Shown: piece after piece, positions 51,537 through 61,227 of the stretch | Position numbering within the stretch: position 1 is the first letter of the stretch | How the letters are laid out: the number at the start of each line of letters is the position of its first letter | From: Aquimarina sp. BL5 | Lineage (GTDB): Bacteria; Bacteroidota; Bacteroidia; Flavobacteriales; Flavobacteriaceae | DNA length: 64,000 nt | Assembly: GCF_003443675.1 (NCBI RefSeq) | Contig: NZ_CP031963.1 | Location: 2,379,501-2,443,500 of the forward strand | Direction of reading: 5' to 3' | Position numbers and translations under genes: made by a program | The notes under the pieces: model-generated | Told to the model about the DNA's origin: nothing | What the model saw: the letters and a program-made list of their open reading frames with translations, nothing else | Databases searched by the model: none

Positions 51537-52049
51537 TTATAATCCTGAAGCAACAGAAGTAATCTTGTCTAAAGCTACACTTATCTTAATCAATATCTCT
51601 TGTGCATCCTTTATTTCGTGACGTTGTTGTAAAAATTGTGGATCATTATATGAAATCCTAACTATATCCTGATCATCTTGCCAAACTAATATTTTCTGAG
51701 GAAGATCTAATCCCGTAGTTTGAGCACTTTGCATTAAAGGAGTTCCTAAATTAGGATTACCGAACATAACAATCTTTGTTGGGTTTAGCGTTAACCCAAC
51801 AGAAGCGGCATTTGCTTGATGATCTAATTGGGCTATTATTTTCAAATTAGGATTATTCTCGAGCACCTTAATAAGGGTGCTATATGTTTCGTCAAAACTC
51901 TTAGTACTTTCTTTAGTGATGACTCCTTTTTGCGTTGTTATTTCCATAGATTCTAATGCATTTTGTTCTGCTTTAGACGTATCATTAACAACTTGATTAC
52001 AGGAAATCAAACATAAAGTAAATAGAAAACTAAAAATGAATCTTTTCAT
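51537..52049 (-). CDS. DUF302 domain lipoprotein
   Basis: A 170-residue lipoprotein (LCLISCNQVVND, Cys17). Residues about 45-165 form a DUF302 domain, with FDETYSTLIKVLENNPNLK and PTKIVMFGNPNLGTPLMQSA, LDLPQKILVWQD. DUF302 folds resemble small heme or ligand-binding domains; no activity is established. It is 12 bases downstream of another lipoprotein gene, so the two probably form a unit. Confidence 0.83.
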   Translation of the reverse strand: MKRFIFSFLFTLCLISCNQVVNDTSKAEQNALESMEITTQKGVITKESTKSFDETYSTLIKVLENNPNLKIIAQLDHQANAASVGLTLNPTKIVMFGNPNLGTPLMQSAQTTGLDLPQKILVWQDDQDIVRISYNDPQFLQQRHEIKDAQEILIKISVALDKITSVASGL

Positions 52050-52061
52050 TTGAAATAAATT

Positions 52062-52601
52062 TTAATACAAAACCTGATTATCGTTTTTTTCATAGTTACA
52101 ATCATTCCTATTGACATACCAGATCACTTTTACGTTATCACTATAATCATCGCTTTTATTTACATCAGAATGATCTAGATATACTTGAGTCATTTCTCCT
52201 GTTGTTCCCAAAACCGATTGCCAATAATGAGTTTTAACAAGATTAATATGATGCCGCTCTCTAGAAGGAGCTTGCCCCATAATTCTAGATAATTGAGCAT
52301 ATACATGTCCCTTATTAATTGTTAAAAATTGCGCATCAGCTGTATGTTCAACAGCAAAAACACCTGTTAAGCCATCTTTCTTGTATTCACTATATTGCCC
52401 CCATCCAACTCGTATTTCACATCCCTGACGAACAGCTTTTTTAAGATTATCAATATCACCAGACAGTGCATTTCCTTCATTATCATTACTATAAATAACC
52501 TGCCATCCTTTGTTCTTATCTTCTACATTTTCTTTTTGTGTTGTAATATTACAAGAACTTAATAAAACCAATAAAAATAGTACTATAATATCCTTAAACA
52601 T
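52062..52601 (-). CDS. lipoprotein of unknown function
   Basis: A 179-residue lipoprotein (LVLLSSCNITTQ, Cys17). I do not recognise a family. Visible segments are LKKAVRQGCEIRVGWGQYS, a central GLTGVFAVEHTADAQ and a C-terminal VKVIWYVNRNDCNYE. It lies just upstream of, and is probably cotranscribed with, the DUF302 lipoprotein. A -7-like TATCTTTA lies about 20 bases before its start. Confidence 0.65.
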   Translation of the reverse strand: MFKDIIVLFLLVLLSSCNITTQKENVEDKNKGWQVIYSNDNEGNALSGDIDNLKKAVRQGCEIRVGWGQYSEYKKDGLTGVFAVEHTADAQFLTINKGHVYAQLSRIMGQAPSRERHHINLVKTHYWQSVLGTTGEMTQVYLDHSDVNKSDDYSDNVKVIWYVNRNDCNYEKNDNQVLY

Positions 52602-52739
52602 CCAATAACTTTTGGTTTAAAGATAACTTAAAACCAAAACAAATTCTAATTTCATATAAGATTAACATGTTACCAAACCCTATTAAAATATATTAAATAG
52701 ATGTTTCCAAAAGATTAAAATCTTTTGGAAACATTACTG

Positions 52740-55478
52740 TCATAAATTATATTTCACACTTAATATCCAATACCTAGGCTGCACTACATAACTAGAAGTA
52801 CTGTTAAATAATTCATTAAAGCTATCCCTATTTATGCTTTCGGTATTTAATAGATTAGTAACAGAAAATTTATACTCCCATTTACTATCAGGTTTTTGAT
52901 AAAATACTTCTGCATCCCAAAAACTATACTCATTCAATGTGGTATTCGTATCACTATAATTGTAGTAGCTATAAGAAGATTTTAACAAAAAACCTTTGGC
53001 AAATGCCCAATCTAGTCTTGCAAAAGGGCGGCTAGTATAAAAAGTACTTTCCGCACCATTATTATCGTAATCATTAACTGTAATACTATATCCTAAATCG
53101 AAATTTGGACCTTTTTTAAAATTCGTAGACCATTCTGTTTGGTACATTTGTGTAAGACTTATACTCTCACTTGGCAACGTATTTACTATGTTATTAAAAC
53201 TAGACCAACTTACATTAGCACTTAGATTTCCTTTAATCTTACCAAAAGTTCTTGTGAAATTACCACTACCTGATAAAATCTGATCCGCAAGATTAGAATT
53301 AATTGGAGTATTTACTCTATTTATACCAGATATAACACTAGTATTCTTAATAGGATTCCGTCTATTTGTATAATTCAATCTAGCAAAAATATTAGTATAA
53401 TTAAACATATTAAAACTAAAATAGTTTAATGAATAATTATCATATAAAGCATTCTCAAGACTTCTATTTCCTTGGGATAGTGAGTTATAATTATTAAATA
53501 CATATCCTTCTGCTAAATTATTCACATCTGTATAATTAGCGGTGATTGAATAATTAAAACGTAAACTCTCACTCTTTTTAAACTGAACCAAAGCAAAAAA
53601 ATCGGGTAATACCTGCCACTCATTTTGCTTAGCAGTGGTTCCTAACTGTTCATCCTTAAGACTATAATTATGAACACTAACTCCAGGATTAAATGTAAAA
53701 ATCCCTGTGATGAACTTATAGTGTAATCCTGCATAAACATCATTAAATTTATAAGTCACATCATTAGTAAATTCATCAGCTTCAAAATCATTTTGATTTC
53801 CATTATCTAAAATTTGAAAGATATCGGAATCAAATTTCTGAGTACTTAACGTAGATCCAACTGTGAAGTTTAGATTACTTTTTTTATTTAAAATATAGTA
53901 ATAATCAAGTGTAGCATCGAACTTACTAGTTTTTACATTTTTTTGTTGGTTGATGTTATATCTATCTGACTCCTCTAGCGGATTATATGTATCCAAACTG
54001 GAATCATCTGGATTCGTAATTTGAGTAAAAACTCCTCTAAATGGAATTTCGGACCTAATAGCATTATAAAACGGATCTTCTTCCTGAAATAGATGTTGGG
54101 CTTCAAAAGCAAAAATGTTTTTTGAATTTAGAGTATAATAGTTATTTAAGTTCTGTTTCACAGAAAAGGGATTATTCTCTAGTCTTTCATTGATATCCTC
54201 AGAGATATCATCTCTTTCAGAAATGAAAACATCATCTTCTTCTTGTTTGGAGAGTTTTCCAAAAATGTCATAATCCAACCTAAAATCATTGTTTGGTCTA
54301 TAACTTGCACTTAGTTTTAACAATCCTAATTTACTTCGCTGTTCTGTATTATCAAAAGTCTCTTCTATCGTATTATCAATGGAATCTGACGTATCATCAA
54401 TATAGGTTCTTCTGGTAGTAGTGATCAAATCTGTTTTGGTATCACTAACAATTCCATATCCACTAATATCTAATTTTTTATTAGCAGATAAACTAAAATT
54501 AGCTGCGCCAAACTTTGTATTAATTTCATTGGCACGATTGTTCTGTAACACTGCAAAAGCAAGATCATCTGTCGTGACATTAAAAGATGTTCCTCCTCTT
54601 CCTATATTTCTAAAACCACCAGTAAAATTGAAATAATCTCTTCTTGTAAAAGGCACTTCTCCTATATCATTAAAATCTGTTAAAATATTGAGACTGTATT
54701 TAGGGCTGTAATAAAATAATTTGGGTTTTACTAAATACCGTTCAGTCTCACCAACTCCTGCACCAGCTGTGATCTCTCCAAACCAAAAGTTCTTTTTCCC
54801 TTCTTTTAATTTAATGTTAATAGCTACTTGATCTTGAGTATTTCGTAAACCACGCATCTGCCCAACATCTTCGTAATTCCTTAGCACTTCTACTTTATCT
54901 AATGCATCTGCCGGAATATTTTTAGTAGCCAATTTAGAATCTCCGTCAAAAAAGTCTTTGCCTTCTACCATTACCTTAGATACCGTTTTTCCTTCTACCT
55001 CTATTTCTCCATCATCGTTTACTTCTATTCCAGGCAATTTTTCTAAAACATCACCTAACTTTTTTTCATTACCATTAGTAAATGAATCAGTGTTATAGAC
55101 TAGTGTATCTCCTTTAACTACTACTGGCATCTCATATACTATTTCTACTTCATCAAGGCTATCTGCCTCAGAAGTCATTTCGAAATTAGTTGTAACATCC
55201 TGAGTAGTTACCGCAATAGTTTTATCATTAGCAGAGAGTCCAATAAAACTAACCCTGAGTTTATATGTCTCATTTACGGGTACTGATAATTTATATTTCC
55301 CAAAGTCATTAGTAATACCATAGGCTGTCATAGCATTATCTGCTTTTTTATAAGCGATAACATTGGCCATTTCTAATGGATTTCCTAATGAATCTTTTAC
55401 AAATCCAGTAATCTGAACTTTCTGTGCGGACATAGTGATCCCTACCAACAATATGGTATATAGTATTTTTTGCTTCAT
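52740..55478 (-). CDS. outer membrane beta-barrel protein with N-terminal CarboxypepD_reg and plug domains (TonB receptor-like)
   Basis: A 912-residue exported outer membrane protein. After the signal peptide (1-18) comes a CarboxypepD_reg-like domain (about 20-105; ITGFVKDSLGNPLEMANVIA), a plug-like segment (LGDVLEKLPGIEVNDDGEIE at about 141-160) and a long barrel of beta strands ending in ILSVKYNL. It belongs to the TonB-receptor-like group with the outer membrane protein beta-barrel domain of Bacteroidota. Substrate unknown. It is followed in order upstream by two GLPGLI protein genes, and a two-component system diverges from the last. Confidence 0.85.
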   Translation of the reverse strand: MKQKILYTILLVGITMSAQKVQITGFVKDSLGNPLEMANVIAYKKADNAMTAYGITNDFGKYKLSVPVNETYKLRVSFIGLSANDKTIAVTTQDVTTNFEMTSEADSLDEVEIVYEMPVVVKGDTLVYNTDSFTNGNEKKLGDVLEKLPGIEVNDDGEIEVEGKTVSKVMVEGKDFFDGDSKLATKNIPADALDKVEVLRNYEDVGQMRGLRNTQDQVAINIKLKEGKKNFWFGEITAGAGVGETERYLVKPKLFYYSPKYSLNILTDFNDIGEVPFTRRDYFNFTGGFRNIGRGGTSFNVTTDDLAFAVLQNNRANEINTKFGAANFSLSANKKLDISGYGIVSDTKTDLITTTRRTYIDDTSDSIDNTIEETFDNTEQRSKLGLLKLSASYRPNNDFRLDYDIFGKLSKQEEDDVFISERDDISEDINERLENNPFSVKQNLNNYYTLNSKNIFAFEAQHLFQEEDPFYNAIRSEIPFRGVFTQITNPDDSSLDTYNPLEESDRYNINQQKNVKTSKFDATLDYYYILNKKSNLNFTVGSTLSTQKFDSDIFQILDNGNQNDFEADEFTNDVTYKFNDVYAGLHYKFITGIFTFNPGVSVHNYSLKDEQLGTTAKQNEWQVLPDFFALVQFKKSESLRFNYSITANYTDVNNLAEGYVFNNYNSLSQGNRSLENALYDNYSLNYFSFNMFNYTNIFARLNYTNRRNPIKNTSVISGINRVNTPINSNLADQILSGSGNFTRTFGKIKGNLSANVSWSSFNNIVNTLPSESISLTQMYQTEWSTNFKKGPNFDLGYSITVNDYDNNGAESTFYTSRPFARLDWAFAKGFLLKSSYSYYNYSDTNTTLNEYSFWDAEVFYQKPDSKWEYKFSVTNLLNTESINRDSFNELFNSTSSYVVQPRYWILSVKYNL

Positions 55479-55507
55479 TTTGTTGATTAATTTTTTAAAA
55501 AAGAAGT

Positions 55508-56389
55508 CTAATTTCGACGCCCTCCACCTAAGCCGCCTCTTCCTCTTCGTTGTGTACTGAATTGCTCTATCATTTCTTCTACTTTCTTCTTTGTGATTTC
55601 GTCAAATTCAGTTTGCGTGACATCTTTTCCTTTTGTAGGCGGTTTGATTTCTTCTTTTTCTTCAGCATTCAAAACTATTTTATTACATAATAATGTTGTT
55701 CTTCCTTCCTGAACTTCTAAAATCAAACCTGGTAACCCCCAATAGGCTCCAGGACCTTGATTCACGGGAATCTCTGGTGTGTACCAAGCTGTAACTTCTA
55801 TTTCTTTTAATATTTCTAACTCATCTGAAGTGTTTTTGATACTTACTTGATCAGCATTGCTTTTTTCTCTTCGGTCTCTTTGCTCCCTAGCCTTTCTTCT
55901 CATAGCTCTAAAGTCCAAAACTTCATTAACTTTTTTAGTAGCTGTAGCCTTGAAACAAGTATAATTTCCAATTTTTTTAGTTTCATTAACCAAAGTCCAA
56001 CTATAAGAGGGTAACGAATCTTTAATCAAAAAGTTTTTTCCATAAAATTCTCGTTGATCATAATACTGGGACGTTTTAATATTTTTATAATAGTTATTAG
56101 ATGTTATTCCAGAAATCATCGCTCCCCACCTACCTCCAACTTCAGTCGTCTCTAGTTTTGCTTCCTCTTTATAGGTTGCAGCGCTTTTATTAAAAGTGAG
56201 TATAAATGTTCTTTCCAAAGCAGATTTCATCCGATCGGCTATGGCTTTCTTCTGATCTTCAGACATTTGTCGTCTAACAAAATCCATATCCATTCCTGTC
56301 TTACTAAAATAATAAGCTTTCCCCTGAAAATCCTGTGCGATTGTTAATGAGGTTACGAGAATAATAACTAAAGTACATGCAGTCTTCAT
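55508..56389 (-). CDS. GLPGLI family protein
   Basis: A 293-residue secreted protein with a signal peptide (1-18). The family motif is seen in YWGLPGLILEVQEG (about 216-229), preceded by EVTAWYTPEIPVNQGP. The C-terminus is rich in Gly and Arg (TQRRGRGGLGGGRRN). The family is specific to Bacteroidota and of unknown function; genes often sit next to TonB-type receptors, as here. It is 29 bases upstream of the barrel gene. Confidence 0.87.
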   Translation of the reverse strand: MKTACTLVIILVTSLTIAQDFQGKAYYFSKTGMDMDFVRRQMSEDQKKAIADRMKSALERTFILTFNKSAATYKEEAKLETTEVGGRWGAMISGITSNNYYKNIKTSQYYDQREFYGKNFLIKDSLPSYSWTLVNETKKIGNYTCFKATATKKVNEVLDFRAMRRKAREQRDRREKSNADQVSIKNTSDELEILKEIEVTAWYTPEIPVNQGPGAYWGLPGLILEVQEGRTTLLCNKIVLNAEEKEEIKPPTKGKDVTQTEFDEITKKKVEEMIEQFSTQRRGRGGLGGGRRN

Positions 56390-56552
56390 ATAAGGCAGTT
56401 TTAAAATATTTAGACTCTAGTATTAGCTTACGGTTTAATAGAAATAAGTTAATTATATCCTAAAAAAGTAGCTTTTGATTGCCTACTGTTTATGTCAATA
56501 CAAAACCGGCTTATACAAGTTTTCTGTAACATTTTTTGATTGATTATGATGA

Positions 56553-57371
56553 TTATCCTCCTATTCGTATCTGCATACTATTTCCATCATCCCGGTTTGG
56601 TCTTCTATCCTGTATTTCTTGCATTTTTTTACGCATAATTTCTTCGAATTTATTTTCATTTACAACTTTGCCTTTATTGGATTCTAAAATCTCTACTTTT
56701 CTCTTCGGGCTCAACACTATTTTATCGCATAACATACTCTGTTGACCATCATTAATAGCCATAATTAATCCTGGTAATCCCCAAAAATTAGCAGGACCAT
56801 TATTAACAGGAATCTCTGGCGTGTACCAAGCTGTAACCGTTATTTCTTCTTCTGTTTCTACATTTTCCTCAGCAACATTATTAGTTGACATACTTGTTAT
56901 TCGTTGAATTGTTCTTTTGGCTGTAGCTTTATAACAGGTATAGTTTCCTATCTTCTTCGTTTCATTCTCTAGCTTCCAATTATAATGAGTTAGTGTATCT
57001 TTTACCAGAAACATTTTTCCCAGCATTTCTCGTTGCGCTACAAATCGCTCTTCTTTATTATTTTTATAAAGAATATCAGAAGCCCCAGATCCAGCTACCA
57101 TTACCCTAATTCCTGTAGAGGGTTGCGGAGTTTCTAAACTTTCTTCTTCTTTATAAACAGATTCTGTTTTATTAAAATGTAAGGTGAATTCTTTTTGAAA
57201 CTGTTTTTTCATCATCTCATGTATCTGCTTCTGCATTTCAGAATTTAACTGAGTGCTATCTAACTTAATATCCAACTTCCTATTAGTTTGATAGGTTGCA
57301 ACTCCCTGAAAATCTTGTGCAGAGATATTTCCTAATGTGGATAGAGCTATCAGTACGATTAATCTTATCAT
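56553..57371 (-). CDS. GLPGLI family protein
   Basis: A 272-residue secreted protein with a signal peptide (1-18), paralogous to the next gene. The motif is FWGLPGLIMAINDG (about 196-209), after ITVTAWYTPEIPVNNGP. The C-terminal part is polar (RRPNRDDGNSMQIRIGG). The upstream sequence includes CATCTTTG, one mismatch from the -7 box, about 55 bases before the ATG. It diverges from the histidine kinase gene with a 148-base spacer. Confidence 0.87.
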   Translation of the reverse strand: MIRLIVLIALSTLGNISAQDFQGVATYQTNRKLDIKLDSTQLNSEMQKQIHEMMKKQFQKEFTLHFNKTESVYKEEESLETPQPSTGIRVMVAGSGASDILYKNNKEERFVAQREMLGKMFLVKDTLTHYNWKLENETKKIGNYTCYKATAKRTIQRITSMSTNNVAEENVETEEEITVTAWYTPEIPVNNGPANFWGLPGLIMAINDGQQSMLCDKIVLSPKRKVEILESNKGKVVNENKFEEIMRKKMQEIQDRRPNRDDGNSMQIRIGG

Positions 57372-57507
57372 AATTATATCTTTTAGTTATTATTGAGATT
57401 TGTTTATTTTAATTGTTCTTTTACAAAGATGAAGAGTCCATACAAATCAAACAGTTAACCAGTGTTAACGAGTGTTAAGCGATAGTTTTTATATCGTTTA
57501 AGAATCC

Positions 57508-57515
57508 TATTTTTG
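57508..57515 (+). promoter_or_regulatory. -7 promoter box of the histidine kinase gene, probable leaderless mRNA
   Basis: TATTTTTG matches TAnnTTTG exactly and ends four bases before the ATG at 57520, so transcription would start at the start codon itself. Confidence 0.5.
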
Positions 57516-57519
57516 AAGT

Positions 57520-59031
57520 ATGCAAAAGAATAGCTATAAAAATGTATTATACTTCATTACACTTGTAATTCTAGTTACACTGAACATTCAGGTTTATTGG
57601 AACTTTAAAAATTATGAAGCAAGTAAACAACAGTTAATTAATGATGTACAAATAAGTTTAGACAATGCAGTAGATCAATACTACACTGAATTAGCAGAAA
57701 GAAACGCTATTAGATTTTCATCGGACTCTTCAAACATTAAAGATTTTTTTAAAAAAAGTAGTTTTTCAAGATTTCTAAAGAAAATAGATTCTGGGGATGT
57801 TAATTTTAAGAGTTATACGTTTTCTGATGATTCAGTTCATAGTGATATTAGAATATTCAGAAGTTTTTCCGCGGATAGTATAAATTTCAGAGATGTGCAT
57901 ATGCATCATAACTTAGATTCGTCTGGAACTTCCAAATTTTCTAGTCCAATTAATCACGTCCAAAATAATGATTCAAGAAAAAAGATTTTTGAAGAACTTA
58001 CTTCTAAAATTATAATTTCTATTAATGAAGATTCATTAAAATTAGAAGTTTTAGATACCATTCTCCGGAATCAATTAAAACGAAAACAGCTAAATATTAA
58101 CTATGGAGTTACTTTTCTGGATCAGAAAGGTACTTCTTTCAATCTGCGCGACACCATTATAAATCAGTCCGAATTAAAAACTAAGACAAAATCATCCTAT
58201 TTACCAAGAGGAAGCTCTTTAGAATTATCTTTTATGAATACTACACGTATGATTCTTAAGAAAAATCTTTTTGGTATTATGTTATCATTTTTACTAGTAA
58301 GTGCTGTGATCGGATGTCTTTTATATCTTTTGAATATTATTAATCGTCAAAAACAACTAGCAGAGTTGAAAAATGATCTTATTAGCAATATTACTCATGA
58401 ATTCAAAACCCCTATTGCTACTATTAGTGCAGCTCTGGAAGGCATCCAAAACTTTAATCGCGAAAACGACCCCGAAAAAACTAAAAAATATGTGGAGATG
58501 TCTTCTAACCAACTAGGAAAGCTGAACACTATGGTCGAGAAAATATTAGAAACCGCTACTATGGATAGCGAAGAACTTGAATTAAATCTAGAAGAGTTAA
58601 ATCTTGTTCACCTTATTCAAACAATTTCAAACAGATATCAAGCAAGTGTTTCTGAAAAGAAAATCAAATTTCATTCTACAAAATCGACTATACGGAAAAA
58701 AGTAGATGCTTTTCATTTTGAAAATGCAATCAATAATATCGTGGATAATGCAATCAAATATGGAGGAAATACTATTGAAGTTTACTTAAAAAACATGAAT
58801 TCACATATTATTCTTGAAATTAAGGATAATGGAACATCATTAAATAAATCACAAAAAGATAAAATATTCGAGAAGTTTTATAGAGTTCCAAAAGGAAATA
58901 CTCATGATGTAAAAGGTTTCGGAATTGGATTATTTTATACTAAAACTATCATCGAAAAGCACGGAGGAACTATAGAATTATTTCTTAATCAAGAAGTAAC
59001 TAATTTCAAAATAACTTTACCCAATGGATAA
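57520..59031 (+). CDS. sensor histidine kinase, membrane-bound
   Basis: A 503-residue kinase with two membrane helices (about 9-25 and 251-274) around a periplasmic sensor domain of about 220 residues. The phosphoacceptor His293 is in NITHEFKTPIA. The HATPase domain has NNIVDNAIKYGG (N box), IKDNGTSLNKS, where the usual Gly after DNGx is Ser, and GFGIGLFYTK (G2). It overlaps the response regulator gene by eight bases, so the two form a pair. The divergent GLPGLI and barrel genes are the likely targets. Confidence 0.93.
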   Translation: MQKNSYKNVLYFITLVILVTLNIQVYWNFKNYEASKQQLINDVQISLDNAVDQYYTELAERNAIRFSSDSSNIKDFFKKSSFSRFLKKIDSGDVNFKSYTFSDDSVHSDIRIFRSFSADSINFRDVHMHHNLDSSGTSKFSSPINHVQNNDSRKKIFEELTSKIIISINEDSLKLEVLDTILRNQLKRKQLNINYGVTFLDQKGTSFNLRDTIINQSELKTKTKSSYLPRGSSLELSFMNTTRMILKKNLFGIMLSFLLVSAVIGCLLYLLNIINRQKQLAELKNDLISNITHEFKTPIATISAALEGIQNFNRENDPEKTKKYVEMSSNQLGKLNTMVEKILETATMDSEELELNLEELNLVHLIQTISNRYQASVSEKKIKFHSTKSTIRKKVDAFHFENAINNIVDNAIKYGGNTIEVYLKNMNSHIILEIKDNGTSLNKSQKDKIFEKFYRVPKGNTHDVKGFGIGLFYTKTIIEKHGGTIELFLNQEVTNFKITLPNG

Positions 59032-59704
59032 AATCATTGAAATAGTATTGGCTGAGGATGAGCCTTCATTAGGGCAAATTATCAAAGAAAGCTTAGAAAC
59101 AAGAAACTTTAAAGTGCACCTTGCGCAAAACGGTGAAGAAGCCTATTCGATATATAAATCTGTTGCGCCAAAAATATTGGTGCTGGATGTAATGATGCCT
59201 AAAAAAGATGGATTTACTTTGGCCAAACAAATTCGATTAGAAGATGATACGATTCCTATTATATTCCTCACGGCTAAATCACAGACACAGGATGTTGTGG
59301 AAGGCTTCACAATTGGAGGCAACGACTATTTAAAGAAGCCTTTTAGCATGGAAGAACTTATAGTTAGAATCAACAATCTACTTCATAGAACTAAAACGCA
59401 ACAAAATTCTGAAACACTTGTAATTGGTAAATATATTTTTGATTTCCCAAAACAGATCCTTAACTATGAAGGTAAATCTCATCAGCTTACCCATAGAGAA
59501 GCACATTTGTTATTTCATTTAGTAAAAAACAAAAACCAAGTATTAGACCGTTCTATGATTCTCAAAAAACTTTGGGGGGATGATGATTTCTTTAATGGTA
59601 GAAGTATGGATGTGTTTATCACCAAGCTAAGAAAAAAATTAAAACAAGACGATTCCATTCAGATTATTAATGTTAGAGGGTTTGGGTATAAATTAGTTTG
59701 TTAG
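59024..59704 (+). CDS. OmpR-family response regulator
   Basis: A 226-residue regulator. The receiver domain (1-120) has acidic residues AEDE at 10-13, phosphoacceptor Asp55 in LVLDVMMPKKDGF and the conserved Lys in YLKKPFS. The winged-helix DNA-binding domain (about 130-226) ends in VRGFGYKLVC. It overlaps the kinase gene by eight bases and should act on genes controlled by the same signal. By position, the divergent GLPGLI genes are candidates. Confidence 0.95.
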   Translation: MDKIIEIVLAEDEPSLGQIIKESLETRNFKVHLAQNGEEAYSIYKSVAPKILVLDVMMPKKDGFTLAKQIRLEDDTIPIIFLTAKSQTQDVVEGFTIGGNDYLKKPFSMEELIVRINNLLHRTKTQQNSETLVIGKYIFDFPKQILNYEGKSHQLTHREAHLLFHLVKNKNQVLDRSMILKKLWGDDDFFNGRSMDVFITKLRKKLKQDDSIQIINVRGFGYKLVC

Positions 59705-59713
59705 AAATGGCCT

Positions 59714-59721
59714 TATTTTTG
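59714..59721 (+). promoter_or_regulatory. -7 promoter box of the following secreted-protein gene
   Basis: TATTTTTG matches TAnnTTTG exactly and ends 14 bases before the ATG at 59736, giving a leader of only about eight bases. Confidence 0.5.
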
Positions 59722-59735
59722 TACTTTGCTAATTC

Positions 59736-60521
59736 ATGAAGAAGGCACTATTCTTTTTAATCTTATTCGGTTTTGTCTATAGCAGTCCTGCTCAGAGGAA
59801 TGCTATTGCAAGAGATTCCATCTCATTAGGAGCTGATCATTTTTTAGGGCTTGACTCTTTTGGTGCAGTTTATTACACCAAAGGAAATATTTTTTATAAA
59901 AAATGGAATAATCAAGAGTGGCAATTTGGTGATTTTATTCTAGGCCAACTCACACAAGTATCTATTTTGAATCCGTTAAAAATTGTATTGTTCTATGAGT
60001 CTTCTAACACCATTGTACTAGTTGACAAGTATTTATCCGAAATTGATCGTATAAACTTTAATACTATTGCAGAATTTAAGAGTGTTTCATTGGTTTCTCC
60101 CGCAAATGATAATAGTGTTTGGGTTTTTGATAATAATACACAGCAATTAGAACTATTTAATACGATCTCTAACAAAACGTTAATCACCACACAACCTATT
60201 ACCGAACTTCCGACTAAACTACATAGTAATTTTAATTATTGCTGGATTCTTACTTCAGAAACGCTTTCCCAATTCAATGTCTATGGAAGTTTATTAACCA
60301 GAAGTGGTAATGACGGGTATATCGATATGAGAATTATTAATGATGATCTGTTATTACTAAAAGAAGACGGGTTATATTATCATTCCACAAAGACAAAAGA
60401 AATAGAAAAAATAAATCTTCCGGAAATTCCTATAAAACAGTTTTATGTTACTAATGAAATCCTTTATATTTACCACCAAAGTAAGATTTACAGTTTTGAT
60501 CTAACACCCCAAAAAAATTAA
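59736..60521 (+). CDS. secreted protein, propeller-like repeats, function unknown
   Basis: A 261-residue protein with a signal peptide (1-19, ending SSPAQ). Short repeated beta motifs run along the sequence (VYYTKGNIFYKKW, VLVDKYLSEIDRINF, NSVWVFDNNTQQLELF, LYIYHQSKIYSFDL), like blades of a small beta-propeller. It has a conserved flavobacterial look, but I cannot name the family. The deoxynucleoside kinase gene starts six bases after its stop, so they are cotranscribed; a functional link is not evident. Confidence 0.75.
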   Translation: MKKALFFLILFGFVYSSPAQRNAIARDSISLGADHFLGLDSFGAVYYTKGNIFYKKWNNQEWQFGDFILGQLTQVSILNPLKIVLFYESSNTIVLVDKYLSEIDRINFNTIAEFKSVSLVSPANDNSVWVFDNNTQQLELFNTISNKTLITTQPITELPTKLHSNFNYCWILTSETLSQFNVYGSLLTRSGNDGYIDMRIINDDLLLLKEDGLYYHSTKTKEIEKINLPEIPIKQFYVTNEILYIYHQSKIYSFDLTPQKN

Positions 60522-60527
60522 TCAACT

Positions 60528-61148
60528 ATGCATGTAGCCATTGCTGGAAATATTGGTGCCGGAAAAACAACATTAACCAAACTATTGGCCAAACATTATC
60601 GATGGGAACCTCAATTCGAAGATGTATTGGAAAATCCTTATCTAGAGGATTTTTATAATAAAATGGAGCGTTGGTCATTTAATCTACAAATCTATTTCCT
60701 GAATAGTCGTTTTAGACAAATTCTTGAGATTCGTGAAAGTGGAAAAGATATCATTCAGGACAGAACGATCTATGAAGATGCTTACATATTCGCTCCTAAC
60801 CTTCACGCAATGGGATTAATGACGAATCGTGATTTCGAAAACTACAAATCTCTATTTGATTTAATGGAAAGTGTGGTAGAAGGCCCTGATTTACTTATTT
60901 ATTTACGAAGCAGTATTCCTAATCTTGTGTCTCAAATTCATAAACGCGGTCGCGAATATGAAAATACAATTAGCATAGATTATCTCAGCCGACTAAACGA
61001 AAGATACGAAGCGTGGGCTCATGGCTATGATAAAGGCAATCTACTTATTGTGGATGTGGATCATCTTAATTTTGTGGACAATCCAGAAGATCTTGGTAAT
61101 ATTATAAACCGTATTGATGCAGAATTAAACGGATTATTCCAGAAATAA
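60528..61148 (+). CDS. deoxynucleoside kinase
   Basis: A 206-residue nucleoside kinase of the dCK/dGK family that phosphorylates deoxynucleosides in salvage. P-loop GNIGAGKTTL is at 7-16, the catalytic Glu is in FEDVLENPYLEDFY, the DRS-like motif is in QDRTIYEDAYIFA, and the lid arginines are in IHKRGREYE. Substrate (purine or pyrimidine) cannot be decided. It follows the propeller-like gene by six bases and ends at a strong terminator. Confidence 0.94.
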   Translation: MHVAIAGNIGAGKTTLTKLLAKHYRWEPQFEDVLENPYLEDFYNKMERWSFNLQIYFLNSRFRQILEIRESGKDIIQDRTIYEDAYIFAPNLHAMGLMTNRDFENYKSLFDLMESVVEGPDLLIYLRSSIPNLVSQIHKRGREYENTISIDYLSRLNERYEAWAHGYDKGNLLIVDVDHLNFVDNPEDLGNIINRIDAELNGLFQK

Positions 61149-61150
61149 TA

Positions 61151-61184
61151 AAAGGCCTTTCTTAATCGAAAGGCCTTCTTTTTT
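61151..61184. terminator. intrinsic terminator after the deoxynucleoside kinase gene
   Basis: AAGGCCTTTC and GAAAGGCCTT form a ten-pair stem around a six-base loop, followed by C and a run of T on the plus strand. On the minus strand a short T run also follows, so it may serve the convergent lipoprotein gene. Confidence 0.88.
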
Positions 61185-61227
61185 CTAAAAACTCACCTTT
61201 GGCAAGTTTACTTTCTACTTAAACTTC

